Shown here piece after piece: positions 18,852 to 28,373 of a stretch of 64,000 nucleotides of DNA. The position numbers and the translations under genes are program-made. The DNA is from an uncultured Thermoguttaceae bacterium (GTDB lineage Bacteria; Planctomycetota; Planctomycetia; Pirellulales; Thermoguttaceae). The number at the start of each line of letters is the position of its first letter. Position 1 is the stretch's first letter. The notes below the pieces were generated by a model. It ran no database searches and was not told where the DNA came from. It saw only the letters and a program-made list of their open reading frames with translations. Location: positions 1 to 64,000 of the forward strand of contig CALIRO010000049.1 in NCBI GenBank assembly GCA_938042245.1, written 5' to 3'.

Positions 18852-19085
18852 TCATTGGACTGGGGATGGGTAAATATGGTGCTGCGGGAATTGCTCCGGA
18901 CGTTCGGCCAGGCAGATTGGGCAGCCAGCCTCTTCGACATGGTATCGGATATCCCGATATTGGGGGGCATTGGGATCAGCCCAATAAGCGGCCAATCGCT
19001 CCGGACTCGGACAAAAGGCCCCTAGCTCTTCGACCACCCAACGGACCACATCTCCGAAACTGTTCATCAGGGGCGGTTCTTTCAC
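18852..19085 (-). CDS. Small HxxxxxCxxC protein downstream of ECF sigma factor, possible anti-sigma-like
   Basis: A 77-residue protein, not firmly recognised. It has a helical N-terminal half (MNSFGDVVRWVVEELGAF), then CPSPERLAAYW, and ends with YHVEEAGCPICLAE. The HxxxxxCxxC arrangement resembles the zinc-binding motif of zf-HC2 anti-sigma factors (HxxxCxxC). It lies downstream of, and on the same strand as, the ECF sigma factor at 19330-19989, which supports a regulatory partnership, but no membrane segment is present. The start was set by AAGGAG 9 bases before a GTG at 19085; the frame itself opens further upstream at 19127. A palindromic repeat lies between it and the sigma gene. Confidence 0.6.
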   Translation of the reverse strand: MKEPPLMNSFGDVVRWVVEELGAFCPSPERLAAYWADPNAPQYRDIRYHVEEAGCPICLAERPEQFPQHHIYPSPVQ

Positions 19086-19119
19086 CGATAAGTGCTCCTT
19101 ATAGACTAGCTGAAAACTA

Positions 19120-19245
19120 ACGAACATTTCCGCCGAATGATCCTGCTTATCACTCCTCCAAAAGCAGGAACCCAGTTTTTTCGCGCGATTTCTGTTCTCT
19201 GGATCCCCGCTTGCCCGGGAATGACACTGCCGGCGCCTTGTCCAT
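19120..19245. repeat. Dispersed palindromic repeat between sigma factor and partner gene
   Basis: This stretch has ACATTTCCGCCGAATGA at 19124-19140, a GCAGGAACCCAGTTTTTT segment at 19163-19180, and a type A palindrome GGATCCCCGCTTGCCCGGG followed by AATGACA at about 19200-19226. The same elements in the same order occur in degraded form near 28374, 41800, 42166 and 51880. Confidence 0.65.
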
Positions 19246-19329
19246 AGAAAGCGGGAAGCTTCCTCACTCGGTGAACATGTAACTTAAAATGATTCTAAAA
19301 GGGCTTCTGCACGTCATGGCGGAAGAATG

Positions 19330-19989
19330 TCAAGAATGGTGGCTCCCTTTGTGGGCAAACAGGGTAACAAACACCGACCGATCCACATCTGTTTGTTGAA
19401 TCCGGGTTAATATCCACTGGCGTGCTCGGTAGAGAAGCTGGTGGACTTGGTCGGGCGGCAGGTGCATGGCTGCGGCAATCTGTTCAGGTTTCTGGCCCCG
19501 CAGGACCCGTTCGTAGGCTTCTTTCATAGCCAATCGGGTGGGCTTGGCCTCGCAGAATCGGCAAAAAGCCACCAACACCTCACTCAACAGGAGACCTTGA
19601 CGGCTACGCCGTTCGGATTCGGCGGCTTGGGTAGCAGGGCCAGGGGTCGAATCGGCCGGGTCCTGAGAAGAGCTTTCCGTCGAGCTGGTTCCATCCCAAG
19701 TGTCGGCGCTCCGGGAGGTGCTTTGCCCGCTTAACTGTCGAAACGCCCGCCGTTCCCACTGCCGAAGCCGATCGATCGCCCGATGCCGAACCACCGTCCG
19801 AAACCATTTGCCCCAATCTTCCACCGGTGCCCTCTGCTGGCAGCGACCTCGCTCCACCGCTTCTAAAAAGGCCTCTTGGAGGATGTCCTCCGCCTCGTTC
19901 TGCAAGCAGGGGAAAACCCGCAGAACATACCGGCGTAGCGACTCCTGAAGGTCGCTCCAAGCCGTAACCGCTTCCTGATCTCGTTCCAT
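19330..19989 (-). CDS. ECF-type RNA polymerase sigma factor
   Basis: A 219-residue sigma-70-family protein. Region 2 is visible as RYVLRVFPCLQNEAEDILQ, then EAFLEAVERG and WFRTVVRHRAIDRLRQWERR. A Ser/Thr/Gln-rich linker separates it from region 4 (MKEAYERVLRGQKPEQIAAA, LPPDQVHQLLYRARQWIL), which recognises the -35 element. The ATG at 19989 was chosen over an upstream TTG at 20013 because AAAGGGGG lies about 7 bases before it. It is followed by the small HxxxxxCxxC gene. The inter-domain linker of about 40 residues is longer than in textbook ECF factors, as is common in planctomycete ones. Its regulon is unknown. Confidence 0.88.
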   Translation of the reverse strand: MERDQEAVTAWSDLQESLRRYVLRVFPCLQNEAEDILQEAFLEAVERGRCQQRAPVEDWGKWFRTVVRHRAIDRLRQWERRAFRQLSGQSTSRSADTWDGTSSTESSSQDPADSTPGPATQAAESERRSRQGLLLSEVLVAFCRFCEAKPTRLAMKEAYERVLRGQKPEQIAAAMHLPPDQVHQLLYRARQWILTRIQQTDVDRSVFVTLFAHKGSHHS

Positions 19990-20576
19990 GCGCACGCCCC
20001 CTTTCCCGACCAAACTGGCCCACCCCTAAACAACCGACTCTAATGGGAACAAATCATCCCGCCGTCTTTTCCCTCCTGCTGTTGTTGCCGCTACTGCCCC
20101 ATGGGCTTCGGGGTGCTGGGCTTCCTCCCGCCGACTTTTTCCAATATATTCCTTAGGAGTGGAAAATGGTAGAGAGGGGTGGGGCATCGGTCGGCTTGTA
20201 CACCTGGACCAGACCCGCAAAGGAACCTAATTAATCCAGTAATCCCTAGTAGGTGAGCTGTGGTGGAGTTTCTGGTCTATTGCGCAAGCAGCGCCTTTGG
20301 CATAGAGGAACAAACTTCCCACTCCTGTCCTCCAGGTTCTAATAAAACCACTTTTGGCCTGTCTCCCTACAAGAGGGGCCGGCCCCCCCTTGGGGGACTA
20401 GAGGTTTTAGCCCCCTAAATTCCCCTCCAGGGGTTTTCAATTATCTTCTATCTTCGGTAACATTCATAATGGGCGAGCAAAAGCAGAGATTTTCCCAGTA
20501 TTTCGCTGGATGGTAGCAGTATTTGCCGGGAGAGTTGGAGTTGCTCAGGTAGCTTCTTTTTAGTGAGGGTAAAGCG
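19990..20576. other. 587-base divergent intergenic region, no gene seen
   Basis: This lies between the minus-strand sigma factor and the plus-strand Gfo/Idh/MocA gene, so it should hold promoters for both. No clear -35/-10 pair was found. Short GC-rich palindromes occur at 20370-20440 (GGGGCCGGCCCC; CCCCTCCAGGGG followed by TTTT), with weak terminator character. Small open frames here lack ribosome sites and were not called. Confidence 0.4.
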
Positions 20577-21962
20577 ATGAAGAAAACGGACAGATTGGTC
20601 GATCGGCGAACCTTTTTGAAGGCATCGGCGCGGGTAAGCAGCGGTGGAGCGGTTATGGGTTGTCTGGGCTCTGTCGGTTATTTCCCAGCACCAGCCGTGC
20701 TGGGCGCCGAAAAGCTCAAACGCTATCGGACAGCCCTTGTCGGGTGCGGCTGGTGGGGGATGAATATTCTGAACGAAGCCATGGCGGCGGGCCAGTCGGA
20801 TGTGGTCGGCCTGTGCGACGTTGATCAGCGGCATTTGAAGGCGGCCTTAGCGACCGTGGAGCAAAAGACCGGCCAACAGCCCAAACTGTACAAAGACTAC
20901 CGGGAACTTCTGGAAAAGGAAAAGCCGGAGATTGTCATCGTGGCTACTCCGGACCATTGGCATCCGCTGATGACGATCGACGCCTGCCGGGCAGGCGCCC
21001 ATGTGTATGTGGAAAAACCGATCAGCCATACCATTCGCGAAGGCCGGGCCATGGTCCAGGCAGCTCGGGAAGCCAACCGAGTGGTGCAGGTGGGCACCCA
21101 TCGCCGGATTTCCCCGCATAACGTATCGGGCATGGAGTTTTTGCGATCGGGCAAAGCGGGCAAAATCGGCATGATCCGAGCTTTTGTCCTGTATGGCGGC
21201 GGCGGCCCGGAAAGGGCGGAACCCAACGAAGATCCGCCGCCGGAGTTGGATTGGGACCTCTGGTGTGGACCGGCGCCGAAACGGCCATTTAATCGCAAAA
21301 TCCATCCCCGGGGCTTCCGTAATTTTTTGGACTATGCCAACGGCACCCTCGGCGATTGGGGCATCCACTGGATGGACCAGATCCTCTGGTGGAGCGAGGA
21401 GCAATGGCCCAAGCAGGTGGCTTCCGTAGGAGGCCGACCCATCCTTGGCCCGCCTGTAAACGACGGCAAAGTGCAAACCTCCGACGCCCCCGATCATCAG
21501 ATTGCCATCTATCAATTCGACCATTTTTCCGTCACCTGGGAGCATCGCAGGTTTGGCGGCAACAATGCGGAAAAAACCCATCCCAACCAGCCCGTGGGCG
21601 TCTATTTCTACGGCACCGAGGGCACGTTCCACATGGGCTGGCTGGACGGCTGGACCTTTTACCCGGCCAATCCCAAAAAGCCGGTCCTCCACGAAGACGC
21701 CCAACTCCATCAGCCCGACGCCCAGAACATCAAAGAACTCTGGGCCGATTTTCTCCAAGCCATTCAGACAGGCCGACGTCCGGTTTGCGACATTGAGATC
21801 GGCCATCGCTCCACCACAATGAGCCTTCTGGGCATGTTGGCATGGCGGTTGGGCCGAAGCATCCGCTGGGATGGCGAAAAAGAAGTTTGCCCAGGCGATG
21901 AGGAGGCCAATCGGCTCCTGGAACGCCCCTACCGAGCGCCGTGGCAGTATCCAAAGGTATAA
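20577..21962 (+). CDS. Gfo/Idh/MocA family oxidoreductase, Tat-exported
   Basis: A 461-residue protein with a twin-arginine signal (DRRTFLKASARV then a hydrophobic stretch). The Rossmann start is RTALVGCGWWGMNILNEAM, followed by VVGLCDVD. The family motif VEKPISHTIREG carries the conserved lysine of the EKP motif, then the C-terminal alpha/beta domain with DWGIHWMDQILWW, typical of planctomycete members. These enzymes oxidise or reduce sugars or related substrates with NAD(P); the Tat-exported planctomycete subgroup has no assigned substrate. Export by Tat fits cofactor binding before transport. Start: ATG 20577 preceded by GAGGGT. Two tandem hairpins follow the stop. Confidence 0.93.
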   Translation: MKKTDRLVDRRTFLKASARVSSGGAVMGCLGSVGYFPAPAVLGAEKLKRYRTALVGCGWWGMNILNEAMAAGQSDVVGLCDVDQRHLKAALATVEQKTGQQPKLYKDYRELLEKEKPEIVIVATPDHWHPLMTIDACRAGAHVYVEKPISHTIREGRAMVQAAREANRVVQVGTHRRISPHNVSGMEFLRSGKAGKIGMIRAFVLYGGGGPERAEPNEDPPPELDWDLWCGPAPKRPFNRKIHPRGFRNFLDYANGTLGDWGIHWMDQILWWSEEQWPKQVASVGGRPILGPPVNDGKVQTSDAPDHQIAIYQFDHFSVTWEHRRFGGNNAEKTHPNQPVGVYFYGTEGTFHMGWLDGWTFYPANPKKPVLHEDAQLHQPDAQNIKELWADFLQAIQTGRRPVCDIEIGHRSTTMSLLGMLAWRLGRSIRWDGEKEVCPGDEEANRLLERPYRAPWQYPKV

Positions 21963-21973
21963 CCGGTCAACTC

Positions 21974-22019
21974 CTTTCCCAACGGGGAAAGCGATCCGGT
22001 GTCAGTGGTCCTCTGACAC
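21974..22019 (+). terminator. Two tandem hairpins after the oxidoreductase gene
   Basis: CTTTCCC-AACG-GGGAAAG (21974-21991) and GTGTCAG-TGGTCCT-CTGACAC (21999-22019) are both perfect 7-bp stems starting 12 bases after the stop codon. Neither is followed by a clear T run, so they may stabilise the mRNA end or be part of a repeat rather than be intrinsic terminators. Confidence 0.4.
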
Positions 22020-22069
22020 GGGCCAATCCAGGAAGCTCATCCCCGACAAACCGGAGTTCCAGGAGTCAC

Positions 22070-22530
22070 AGGGGAGCAGATACCCAGGTGCCCGGGACTG
22101 CTCGTTGCGCAGAAATGACAGGGGGGGCACAAGACGGCCTACATTACTGCTTGCGCAGGAAGGAAACGTAGCAAGGGGACGCCTGGAGCGCAGACGTCCC
22201 GCCCGCAATGACTCGGACAGCGGAGCTCCTGGACGCCAATATTCCCCCTCACCCTCACCCTAACCCTCTCCCGCCAGGGGAGAGGGGATTTTTGTCCCCC
22301 TCACTCCGCCGGGCTTGCGCCCGGCATCCCCTCTCCCGCCAGGGGAGAGGGGACTTATTCGCCTCTGCCCTCCGCAAAAAATCGCCTCTCCCCTCTGTGG
22401 GAGAGGCCGGCTAGCCGTCAGGCTAGCCGGGTGAGGGGGAATCCCCGCCTCTGCCCACCATGGGAGATGCGGGGAACAATGGAGCGGCACAAGGGAGCCT
22501 GGACTGCTGCTTGCGCAGGAATGACAATTG
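22070..22530. repeat. Cluster of dispersed palindromic repeats upstream of lactate permease gene
   Basis: Most of the 625-base gap is repeat. It includes a type A remnant at about 22085-22125 and a type C unit at 22185-22237 (TGGAGCGCAGACGTCCCGCC, then ACTCGGACAGCGGAGCTCC). Two type B half units lie at about 22249-22290 and 22337-22360. A complete type B unit follows at about 22381-22437 (GCCTCTCCC ... GGGAGAGGCCGGCTAGC ... GGGTGAGGGGG), and TGCTTGCGCAGGAATGACA at about 22509. The 37 bases at 22201-22237 are repeated at 28656-28692 with two mismatches. Confidence 0.8.
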
Positions 22531-22587
22531 AAAAGTCTCTTTTGCTAAACGGAAGGTGGAATCAACGCTACTTGGAGAGGCGTTGTC

Positions 22588-24414
22588 ATGACCAGTCATC
22601 CGGCAGCGGCGTTAGCGGCGGTAGCGCCGTTGGGTGTGGTGTTTGTGCTTTTGGTGTGGCGGCGTTGGCCGGCGCGGCATGTGATGCCGGTTGGCCTGGC
22701 GCTGACGGTGCTGGTGGGCTGGTTGTATTGGAAGATTCCTTGGGTGCGGATGGCGGCGTCCGGGGTGCAGGGGCTGGTGATTGCCATGGAGCTTTTGTAC
22801 ATCATCTTTGGCGCTCTTCTGCTCCTTTATGTGCTGAAGCATTCTGGAGCGGTGGCGACGATCCGTCGGGGTTTTGAGCGGATCAGCCCCGATCGGCGGG
22901 TGCAGGCGGTGATCGTGGCCTGGGCGTTTGGGGCCTTCATTGAGGGGAGTGCAGGTTTTGGCACTCCGGCGGCGGTGGCGGGGCCGCTGATGGTGATTTT
23001 AGGCTTTCCCCCCATGGCCGCCGTAACTGCCGCCTTGATCATCCAGAGTACGCCGGTTTCCTTCGGCGCCGTAGGCACGCCGATCCGAATCGGAGTCCAC
23101 CGGGGCCTCTACCAACAAGAGCCGGTCGCCGCATTTTTGAGGCAGTATTTTCTGAATGATCCGGGCGGTTCGAGTTCTTTGGCGGCGTCAGGGTCGGCCT
23201 CCCCAGGGATAGGCGTCTCTGCGGCGGCATCGGCGGTGACAGGTTCCGGCGGCGTCGGCTCCCTAGGATGGAGTCAGACGCTGGAAGGTCCTTATGAACA
23301 GATGATTCTTGCCGTGGCCGCCCGGGTGGCCATCCTCCATGCCGTCATTGGCGTGCTGATTCCCTTGATCATGTGCTGTGTGCTGACGCGGTTTTTCGGC
23401 GCCCGGCGATCGTGGTGCGAAGGCCTGGGGGCGTGGAAGTTTGCCCTTTTTGGCGGCCTGGCCTTTACCGTACCCTATGCACTATTGGGTATCTTTTTAG
23501 GGCCGGAATATCCTAGCCTGATCGGGTCGCTGGTGGCGTTGGGGCTAACGGCGACGGCGGCTCGGTTGGGCTGGTTTTTGCCCCGGCAAGTGTGGGATTT
23601 TCCTCAGCCCGCCCAGTGGGAAGCCGAGTGGCGCAGCACGTTGCCCGAACGGCATAACACTGTCCATGAGGCGGGCGTAGCGTTGTGGAGGGCCTGGTTG
23701 CCGTATGTCTTGGTGGCGGTGCTTCTGCTGGCCATGCGTTTTTGCCCGCTGGTCTGGCAATGGGCTAAAGAAACCAAAATCGGTTTGAAGAATGTCTTTG
23801 GGACCGACGTAGCGGCCGAGTCGGCGCCGCTGGCGCTGCCGGGGACAGTGTTTTTGGTGGTGGTGTTAGTAAGTGTTCTTTTGTTCATGATGCGGGTGGA
23901 AGCGGTGGGCCAGGCGGTACGGGATGCAGGCCGGGCATTGTGCGGGGCGGCTACGGCGCTGGTGTTTGCCGTACCAATGGTGCGGATTTTCATCAATTCC
24001 GGCGTCAACATGGCGGAGCTGGCCAGTATGCCGACGGAACTGGCTCGTGCCGTTGCCGAGGCGGTCGGGGCGGCCTGGCCCGCGTTTGCCGCGGTCATCG
24101 GCGCCCTAGGCGCTTTTGTGGCCGGCAGCAATACGATCAGCAATATGACCTTTGCGCTGTTTCAGTTTCAGGTGGGATTGCAGATACCGGCCTTTGGCCT
24201 GGACCCGATGACGCCGCTTTGGATCGTGGCGCTTCAGGCCGTCGGGGGAGCCGCGGGCAATATGATCTGTGTACACAATGTGGTAGCCGCCTCGGCCACC
24301 GTGGGGATGTCGGGCCGAGAAGGCGCGCTCATCCGAAAGACGCTGCCGCCGACCGCCTACTATCTGGCCGCTGCTGGACTGTTGGGGCTACTGATCGTCG
24401 GAGGTTTTCGTTAA
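22588..24414 (+). CDS. L-lactate permease family transporter
   Basis: A 608-residue, very hydrophobic protein with about 12-14 predicted membrane helices. It matches the LctP/LldP family (lactate or glycolate/proton symporter): [57 protein letters not shown] and [20 protein letters not shown] are family signatures. It acts in the inner membrane. A low-complexity Ser/Gly/Ala loop at residues 192-232 is an insertion relative to what I recall of enteric homologues. No lactate dehydrogenase gene is adjacent, so the substrate is a family-level inference. Start: ATG 22588 preceded by GAGAGG. The next gene begins within about 140 bases. Confidence 0.92.
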   Translation: MTSHPAAALAAVAPLGVVFVLLVWRRWPARHVMPVGLALTVLVGWLYWKIPWVRMAASGVQGLVIAMELLYIIFGALLLLYVLKHSGAVATIRRGFERISPDRRVQAVIVAWAFGAFIEGSAGFGTPAAVAGPLMVILGFPPMAAVTAALIIQSTPVSFGAVGTPIRIGVHRGLYQQEPVAAFLRQYFLNDPGGSSSLAASGSASPGIGVSAAASAVTGSGGVGSLGWSQTLEGPYEQMILAVAARVAILHAVIGVLIPLIMCCVLTRFFGARRSWCEGLGAWKFALFGGLAFTVPYALLGIFLGPEYPSLIGSLVALGLTATAARLGWFLPRQVWDFPQPAQWEAEWRSTLPERHNTVHEAGVALWRAWLPYVLVAVLLLAMRFCPLVWQWAKETKIGLKNVFGTDVAAESAPLALPGTVFLVVVLVSVLLFMMRVEAVGQAVRDAGRALCGAATALVFAVPMVRIFINSGVNMAELASMPTELARAVAEAVGAAWPAFAAVIGALGAFVAGSNTISNMTFALFQFQVGLQIPAFGLDPMTPLWIVALQAVGGAAGNMICVHNVVAASATVGMSGREGALIRKTLPPTAYYLAAAGLLGLLIVGGFR

Positions 24415-24555
24415 AGGTCGGCTTGTACCCCAGCAGTGTTGGAAAAGCCAGCATCGCCGCCCGAGGGAGGTGTTCGGCTGGGCCGGGGCCTTCGGGGGGC
24501 TGAACCTCGAAGAAGGATAGAAAGGGACGGTGTTTTGGCAAATATTCTTCGGTCT

Positions 24556-26325
24556 ATGGAAAAGGTTTCCCATCCCAAGGAGGTTGCCAAACCGGTGGAG
24601 CTAGATCGGCGGGATATTCCCCATGGCTGGTACGATCTGGTGGTGGTGGGGCATGGCTGGGAGGCGATCGGAGCGGCCTGGTATGCTAGGCGACTGGGTG
24701 CTCGGGTGGCCATTGTGCCAGGTGCCGATACCGCCGGCGCCTGCCTGAAGGTCCCTTGGCCGTTGTGCCAATGGTGGAACCTAGGCCGACCGAGCTGTTC
24801 GAATAGCGTTCCGAAGGCGGGTTCTTCTGTCTGTTGGCAGCCGCCCGATCCTCCTTTTGTGGAAGGAATGCCCATGGGCGGCCAGACCCTGCAGGTTCTG
24901 CCGGCCGACAAAGCCTTAGGCCAGTTGGCTGCCAGTGGAGTGGCCGTGTTCCGAGGTCCCGTTTGCTTCCAAGCCCCGGATGTGTTGGAAGTTCAGGGGC
25001 ATCCGGTTCCCTTCCGAAAACTGCTTTTAGCCATGGGGCAACAGGAAGAAAAGATTTCTCTGCCGGGGGCAGAACCAGCCCAAATAACCACCCCAGAACA
25101 ACTTTTAGACCAGTTGGGGTTCTCGGTGGCTGCCGGCAGCGGCCCAGGAGTTGTTTGGACGGCGGCGTCCCAGCCTTCGGGTGGGTCCTCCGAGGTATCA
25201 GCTCGGGCGGGAGGTGTAGATCAAACAGTTCCTTCGCCTCCGGGAAAGCCAGAGCGAGAAAGAAAGGCTTTGGCTCACCGGGTAGCTATTTTAGGACATG
25301 GATCGGAAGAATGCTCCTGGGCGCAGTGGTTGGCACGCCGGGGCTGCCAAGTCCATCTTCTGACCCCCGAGCCGACAATCCTGCCCGATCATGAACCGGA
25401 AATCCGCCAATGGGTACAAACCTGCCTGCTCCAGGAGGGCGTCCGGATTCATCTCCATACGGTTTGCCGCCATGTGGAGCCTATTGGCCAAGCTAAGCTT
25501 TTGTTGTTGGAGCAGCGCGGCCAGCAGGAGAAACTGCTGGTTGATTTTTTCAGCGCATTACCAGCCAGACGTGTGGTGGATGGGGGGTTGCAAATGGATT
25601 TAGCCGGCCTGGATTGGGACCCGACCGGCATTCCGATCGACGCTGGCTGTCGCAGTAGGAATCGGCGGATTTTTGCCGCCGGAAGTGTTTGCGGCTGCCA
25701 GTTTCGCTGTGCTCGAATTGCTTGGAGCATGCTCCAGTGGGCAGTGGCCAAGGCATTGGGACATCGGCCGCCCAACCGGGATTGGCATTTGCGATTCCAG
25801 TGCATTCCTATCGATCCGCCTATTTTCTGGCTAGGCCAAACGCCTGCCGAAGCGGAGCAACAATGTTGGTCGGTGCGAAGCTATCGAGTAGAAGACGCCG
25901 CTTCCATAGCAGGCCAGGCAACCAGCGCAAGGGTTTCGGATTACTCAGGAGGTATGGCCCTCCAGCCGAACAGAGCAGCTAACCACCCCAAAGCTTTTTT
26001 GCACATCCATCTCCGGCGGCGTACAGGCCGAATTCTAGGGGCAGTGGTAGCGGGGCCTTGGGCCCATGAATTGGCCGACCTGATAGCTTTTCTCATTCAG
26101 CAAAAAATCTCCCTATGCCAATGGGCAGTTCCCACCGGCTGTGCTTCCCCGGCCATGGGCCTGCTAGAGGAAGCGGCCCGATTGGCCCGACAAGATCATC
26201 CAGCCCACTGGTGGGATCCGCCCCTAGAAAGTCTCTCTCGTTTGTGGCAAAAATGGAAGAATCGGTTTTCGGAGTCCACGGAACACCTCAGCCCGAATAG
26301 GGGTTGCTTTGGACAGCCCGAGTAA
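24556..26325 (+). CDS. Degenerate flavoprotein disulfide reductase-like protein
   Basis: About 589 residues laid out like dihydrolipoamide/mercuric reductases: FAD-binding start YDLVVVGHGWEAIGAAWYAR, a second Rossmann motif RVAILGHGSEECSWAQWLA, a FAD-contact phrase RRIFAAGSVCGCQF, and a C-terminal interface domain (TGRILGAVVAGPWAHELADL). Key positions are changed. The redox disulfide region 'CLNVGCIPSK' reads CLKVPWPLCQ. The usual GD before the second flavin contact is GS, and the C-terminal HPTxxE motif reads VPTGCASPA. It is probably not a working disulfide reductase, though FAD or NAD binding may remain. The start is uncertain: the frame opens at 24436, a TTG at 24538 has AAAGGGA upstream, and ATG 24556 is the first Met before the domain. 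Confidence 0.7.
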   Translation: MEKVSHPKEVAKPVELDRRDIPHGWYDLVVVGHGWEAIGAAWYARRLGARVAIVPGADTAGACLKVPWPLCQWWNLGRPSCSNSVPKAGSSVCWQPPDPPFVEGMPMGGQTLQVLPADKALGQLAASGVAVFRGPVCFQAPDVLEVQGHPVPFRKLLLAMGQQEEKISLPGAEPAQITTPEQLLDQLGFSVAAGSGPGVVWTAASQPSGGSSEVSARAGGVDQTVPSPPGKPERERKALAHRVAILGHGSEECSWAQWLARRGCQVHLLTPEPTILPDHEPEIRQWVQTCLLQEGVRIHLHTVCRHVEPIGQAKLLLLEQRGQQEKLLVDFFSALPARRVVDGGLQMDLAGLDWDPTGIPIDAGCRSRNRRIFAAGSVCGCQFRCARIAWSMLQWAVAKALGHRPPNRDWHLRFQCIPIDPPIFWLGQTPAEAEQQCWSVRSYRVEDAASIAGQATSARVSDYSGGMALQPNRAANHPKAFLHIHLRRRTGRILGAVVAGPWAHELADLIAFLIQQKISLCQWAVPTGCASPAMGLLEEAARLARQDHPAHWWDPPLESLSRLWQKWKNRFSESTEHLSPNRGCFGQPE

Positions 26326-26376
26326 TCCTGCTTTAAGTCCAGCAACGCCATTCTTGACAGAGAAAGACCTTGTACG

Positions 26377-27282
26377 ATGCGGCAACAAGGAACACTCAAG
26401 CTGGCAGAACGAACGCTCAGATGGTTCATGATATGGCTTTGGCTGTTGCTGTTGAGCGGGGCGGGCCCACCTGCTTGGGCAGCCGAACCAGCCAAACCCC
26501 TGGACACTCAACCGGTGGAATCCCAACCAACGCAAACTCGCCACGGGGAGGCGAAACCGGCGGAACCTAAGCCAGCGCCGCCTCATGTGGTGCTGGTGGC
26601 GTATGAAGACGAATACGAGGCGGCTCGGACGCTGCAGGATTTCGCCCGCTTGCTCCGGCAGTGCTATGGTTGCCAAACCACGCTGCTCGTCGGCCAGCCG
26701 GAAAAAGATCTCCCAGGACTGGAAGTCGTAGAACAGGCGGATGGGCTGGTCCTTTATGTCCGGCGTAAGGCCCTGCCTGCGGAACAGATGAAGCACATCC
26801 GCCGGTATCTGGAGGCGGGCAAGCCGCTGGTGGCTCTTCGCACCTCCAGCCATGCCTTTGTCCTCCGGCCCGGCAGCCCACCCACCACCAAACAGCAATG
26901 GCCCGAATTCGACAAGGAAGTCCTAGGCGGCAATTACCACGGGCATACCGGCAAACAGTTTCCGCCGCCGGAAATCTGGGTAGCCCCAGAGGCCGCCGAA
27001 CATCCTATCTTGGCCGGCGTGGAACCGAAAACGTGGCGATCGGGCGGTTCGCTCTATCTGGTTTCGCCGATTGATCCCAAAGCGACGGTGCTCGTTTGGG
27101 GCCAAACCGGCCCGCATAAGGAGCCGGTGGCTTGGGTCCGCACCTACCGAGGCGGCCGAGTGTTTTACACCTCGTTGGGCCATCCGGACGATTTCGACCA
27201 CTCGCCGCAATTTGTCCGCCTTCTGGTGCAGGCCGTCTTCTGGGCGATGGATCGCACCCCGCCCTCAGCTAAGTGTCCATAG
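26377..27282 (+). CDS. ThuA-like domain exported protein
   Basis: A 301-residue protein with a signal peptide (WFMIWLWLLLLSGAGPPAWA) and a Pro/Glu-rich stretch. The class I glutamine-amidotransferase-like ThuA domain follows: VVLVAYEDEYEAARTL, ADGLVLYVRRKALPAEQMKH, LRTSSHAF, EHPILAGV and GGRVFYTSLGHPDDF near the end. ThuA-like proteins are linked to sugar (for example trehalose) utilisation and in planctomycetes often sit beside Gfo/Idh/MocA genes; the activity is not established. It follows the flavoprotein-like gene by 51 bases and slightly overlaps or precedes the EamA gene. Confidence 0.88.
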   Translation: MRQQGTLKLAERTLRWFMIWLWLLLLSGAGPPAWAAEPAKPLDTQPVESQPTQTRHGEAKPAEPKPAPPHVVLVAYEDEYEAARTLQDFARLLRQCYGCQTTLLVGQPEKDLPGLEVVEQADGLVLYVRRKALPAEQMKHIRRYLEAGKPLVALRTSSHAFVLRPGSPPTTKQQWPEFDKEVLGGNYHGHTGKQFPPPEIWVAPEAAEHPILAGVEPKTWRSGGSLYLVSPIDPKATVLVWGQTGPHKEPVAWVRTYRGGRVFYTSLGHPDDFDHSPQFVRLLVQAVFWAMDRTPPSAKCP

Positions 27283-27317
27283 GTGTATCAAGTTCTGCTT
27301 CCCCCGCCAACACTCCG

Positions 27318-28253
27318 ATGGAACCTCTTATGCCGCCCATACCGCATCTAGGGGAATTGGCCGCCATTGGCACCGCCATCTTGTGGACCCTTTCCACCTT
27401 GGCCTGGACCTCGGCAGGCCGATATATCCGGGCGCTGCCGATTAGTTTTATCCGGCTGGTGCTGACGCTGCTTATGGCCGGAGGGTATCAATTGATTGTT
27501 CATGGGACGCCGTTTCCTTTGCCTGCGGATGAGCGGACCTGGTGGCTGCTGGGGATTTCGGGATTTATGGGATTTTTTGTGACCGATGTATGTATGTTTC
27601 ATGCCTTTTTGTTAATCGGCCCCCGCATCGCGCTATTGATCCTTTCGTTAAGTCCGCCGTTAGCGGCGGTGATTTCTTGGCTGTGGCTGGGCGACCAGTT
27701 AAGCGCATGGGATTGGGCAGCCATGGCATTGACCCTGGCCGGCGTGCTCTGGGTGGTCTATGAACAGCCGGATAGCTCCCAGAGGCTTCATTACCTTCGG
27801 CCGGAGCGGTACGGTTGGGGGCTGCTGTTGGCATGTGGCGGTGCGGTGGGCCATGCCTTCTCCCTAGTCCTTTCCAAAGATGGCATCGGCGCCTATGACT
27901 CCTTTTCCGCCACCTATCTTCGAGTGCTGGGCGCCATGGGAGGATATGTACTTTTGATTAGCTTATTGCGAGCTTGGCCGGAAGTCCGGGCCGCCTTCCG
28001 GCATCGCCAAGCCATGAAGATCCTACTGGCCGGTTCTTTCGTCGGCCCGTTTTTGGGAGTGGTCTTTTCGATGACGGCTCTTCGGTATGCCCCGGCTGGG
28101 GTGGTAGCCGCCATTCTGGCTACCATGCCCGTCTTAATCCTGCCGTTTGTGGTCCTAGTGTATCGAGAACGCATACACTTGCGCGCCGTCCTGGGAGCCA
28201 TCCTGGCGGTGCTAGGGGTGACCGGCCTGGTCCTAAATAACCACCATGGATGA
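27318..28253 (+). CDS. EamA/DMT-family transporter
   Basis: An integral membrane protein of about 311 residues with ten hydrophobic helices arranged as two EamA repeats. The first runs from ELAAIGTAILWTLSTLAWTS to LAGVLWVVYEQ, the second from GWGLLLACGGAVGHAFSLVL to ILAVLGVTGLVL. The family exports or imports small metabolites (amino acids, nucleotides, sugars); the substrate is unknown. The frame opens with a GTG at 27273 that would overlap the ThuA-like gene by 10 bases. ATG 27318 is chosen because the first helix follows closely, but no ribosome site supports either start. Translational coupling to the preceding gene is possible. Confidence 0.88.
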   Translation: MEPLMPPIPHLGELAAIGTAILWTLSTLAWTSAGRYIRALPISFIRLVLTLLMAGGYQLIVHGTPFPLPADERTWWLLGISGFMGFFVTDVCMFHAFLLIGPRIALLILSLSPPLAAVISWLWLGDQLSAWDWAAMALTLAGVLWVVYEQPDSSQRLHYLRPERYGWGLLLACGGAVGHAFSLVLSKDGIGAYDSFSATYLRVLGAMGGYVLLISLLRAWPEVRAAFRHRQAMKILLAGSFVGPFLGVVFSMTALRYAPAGVVAAILATMPVLILPFVVLVYRERIHLRAVLGAILAVLGVTGLVLNNHHG

Positions 28254-28373
28254 AACCGCCATTCACCCCAGGGGCGGAACTTGACATCCCTGGGAAATCC
28301 CAAGCCCCCAGGAATCGCTCCCCTAAAAAACCAGAATCCCAAATATCCCTGCCGCCAAACCCTTTGATTGTCA

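Noticed and set aside
20847..21806. 319-codon minus-strand open frame
   Set aside because: Antisense shadow of the Gfo/Idh/MocA gene at 20577.
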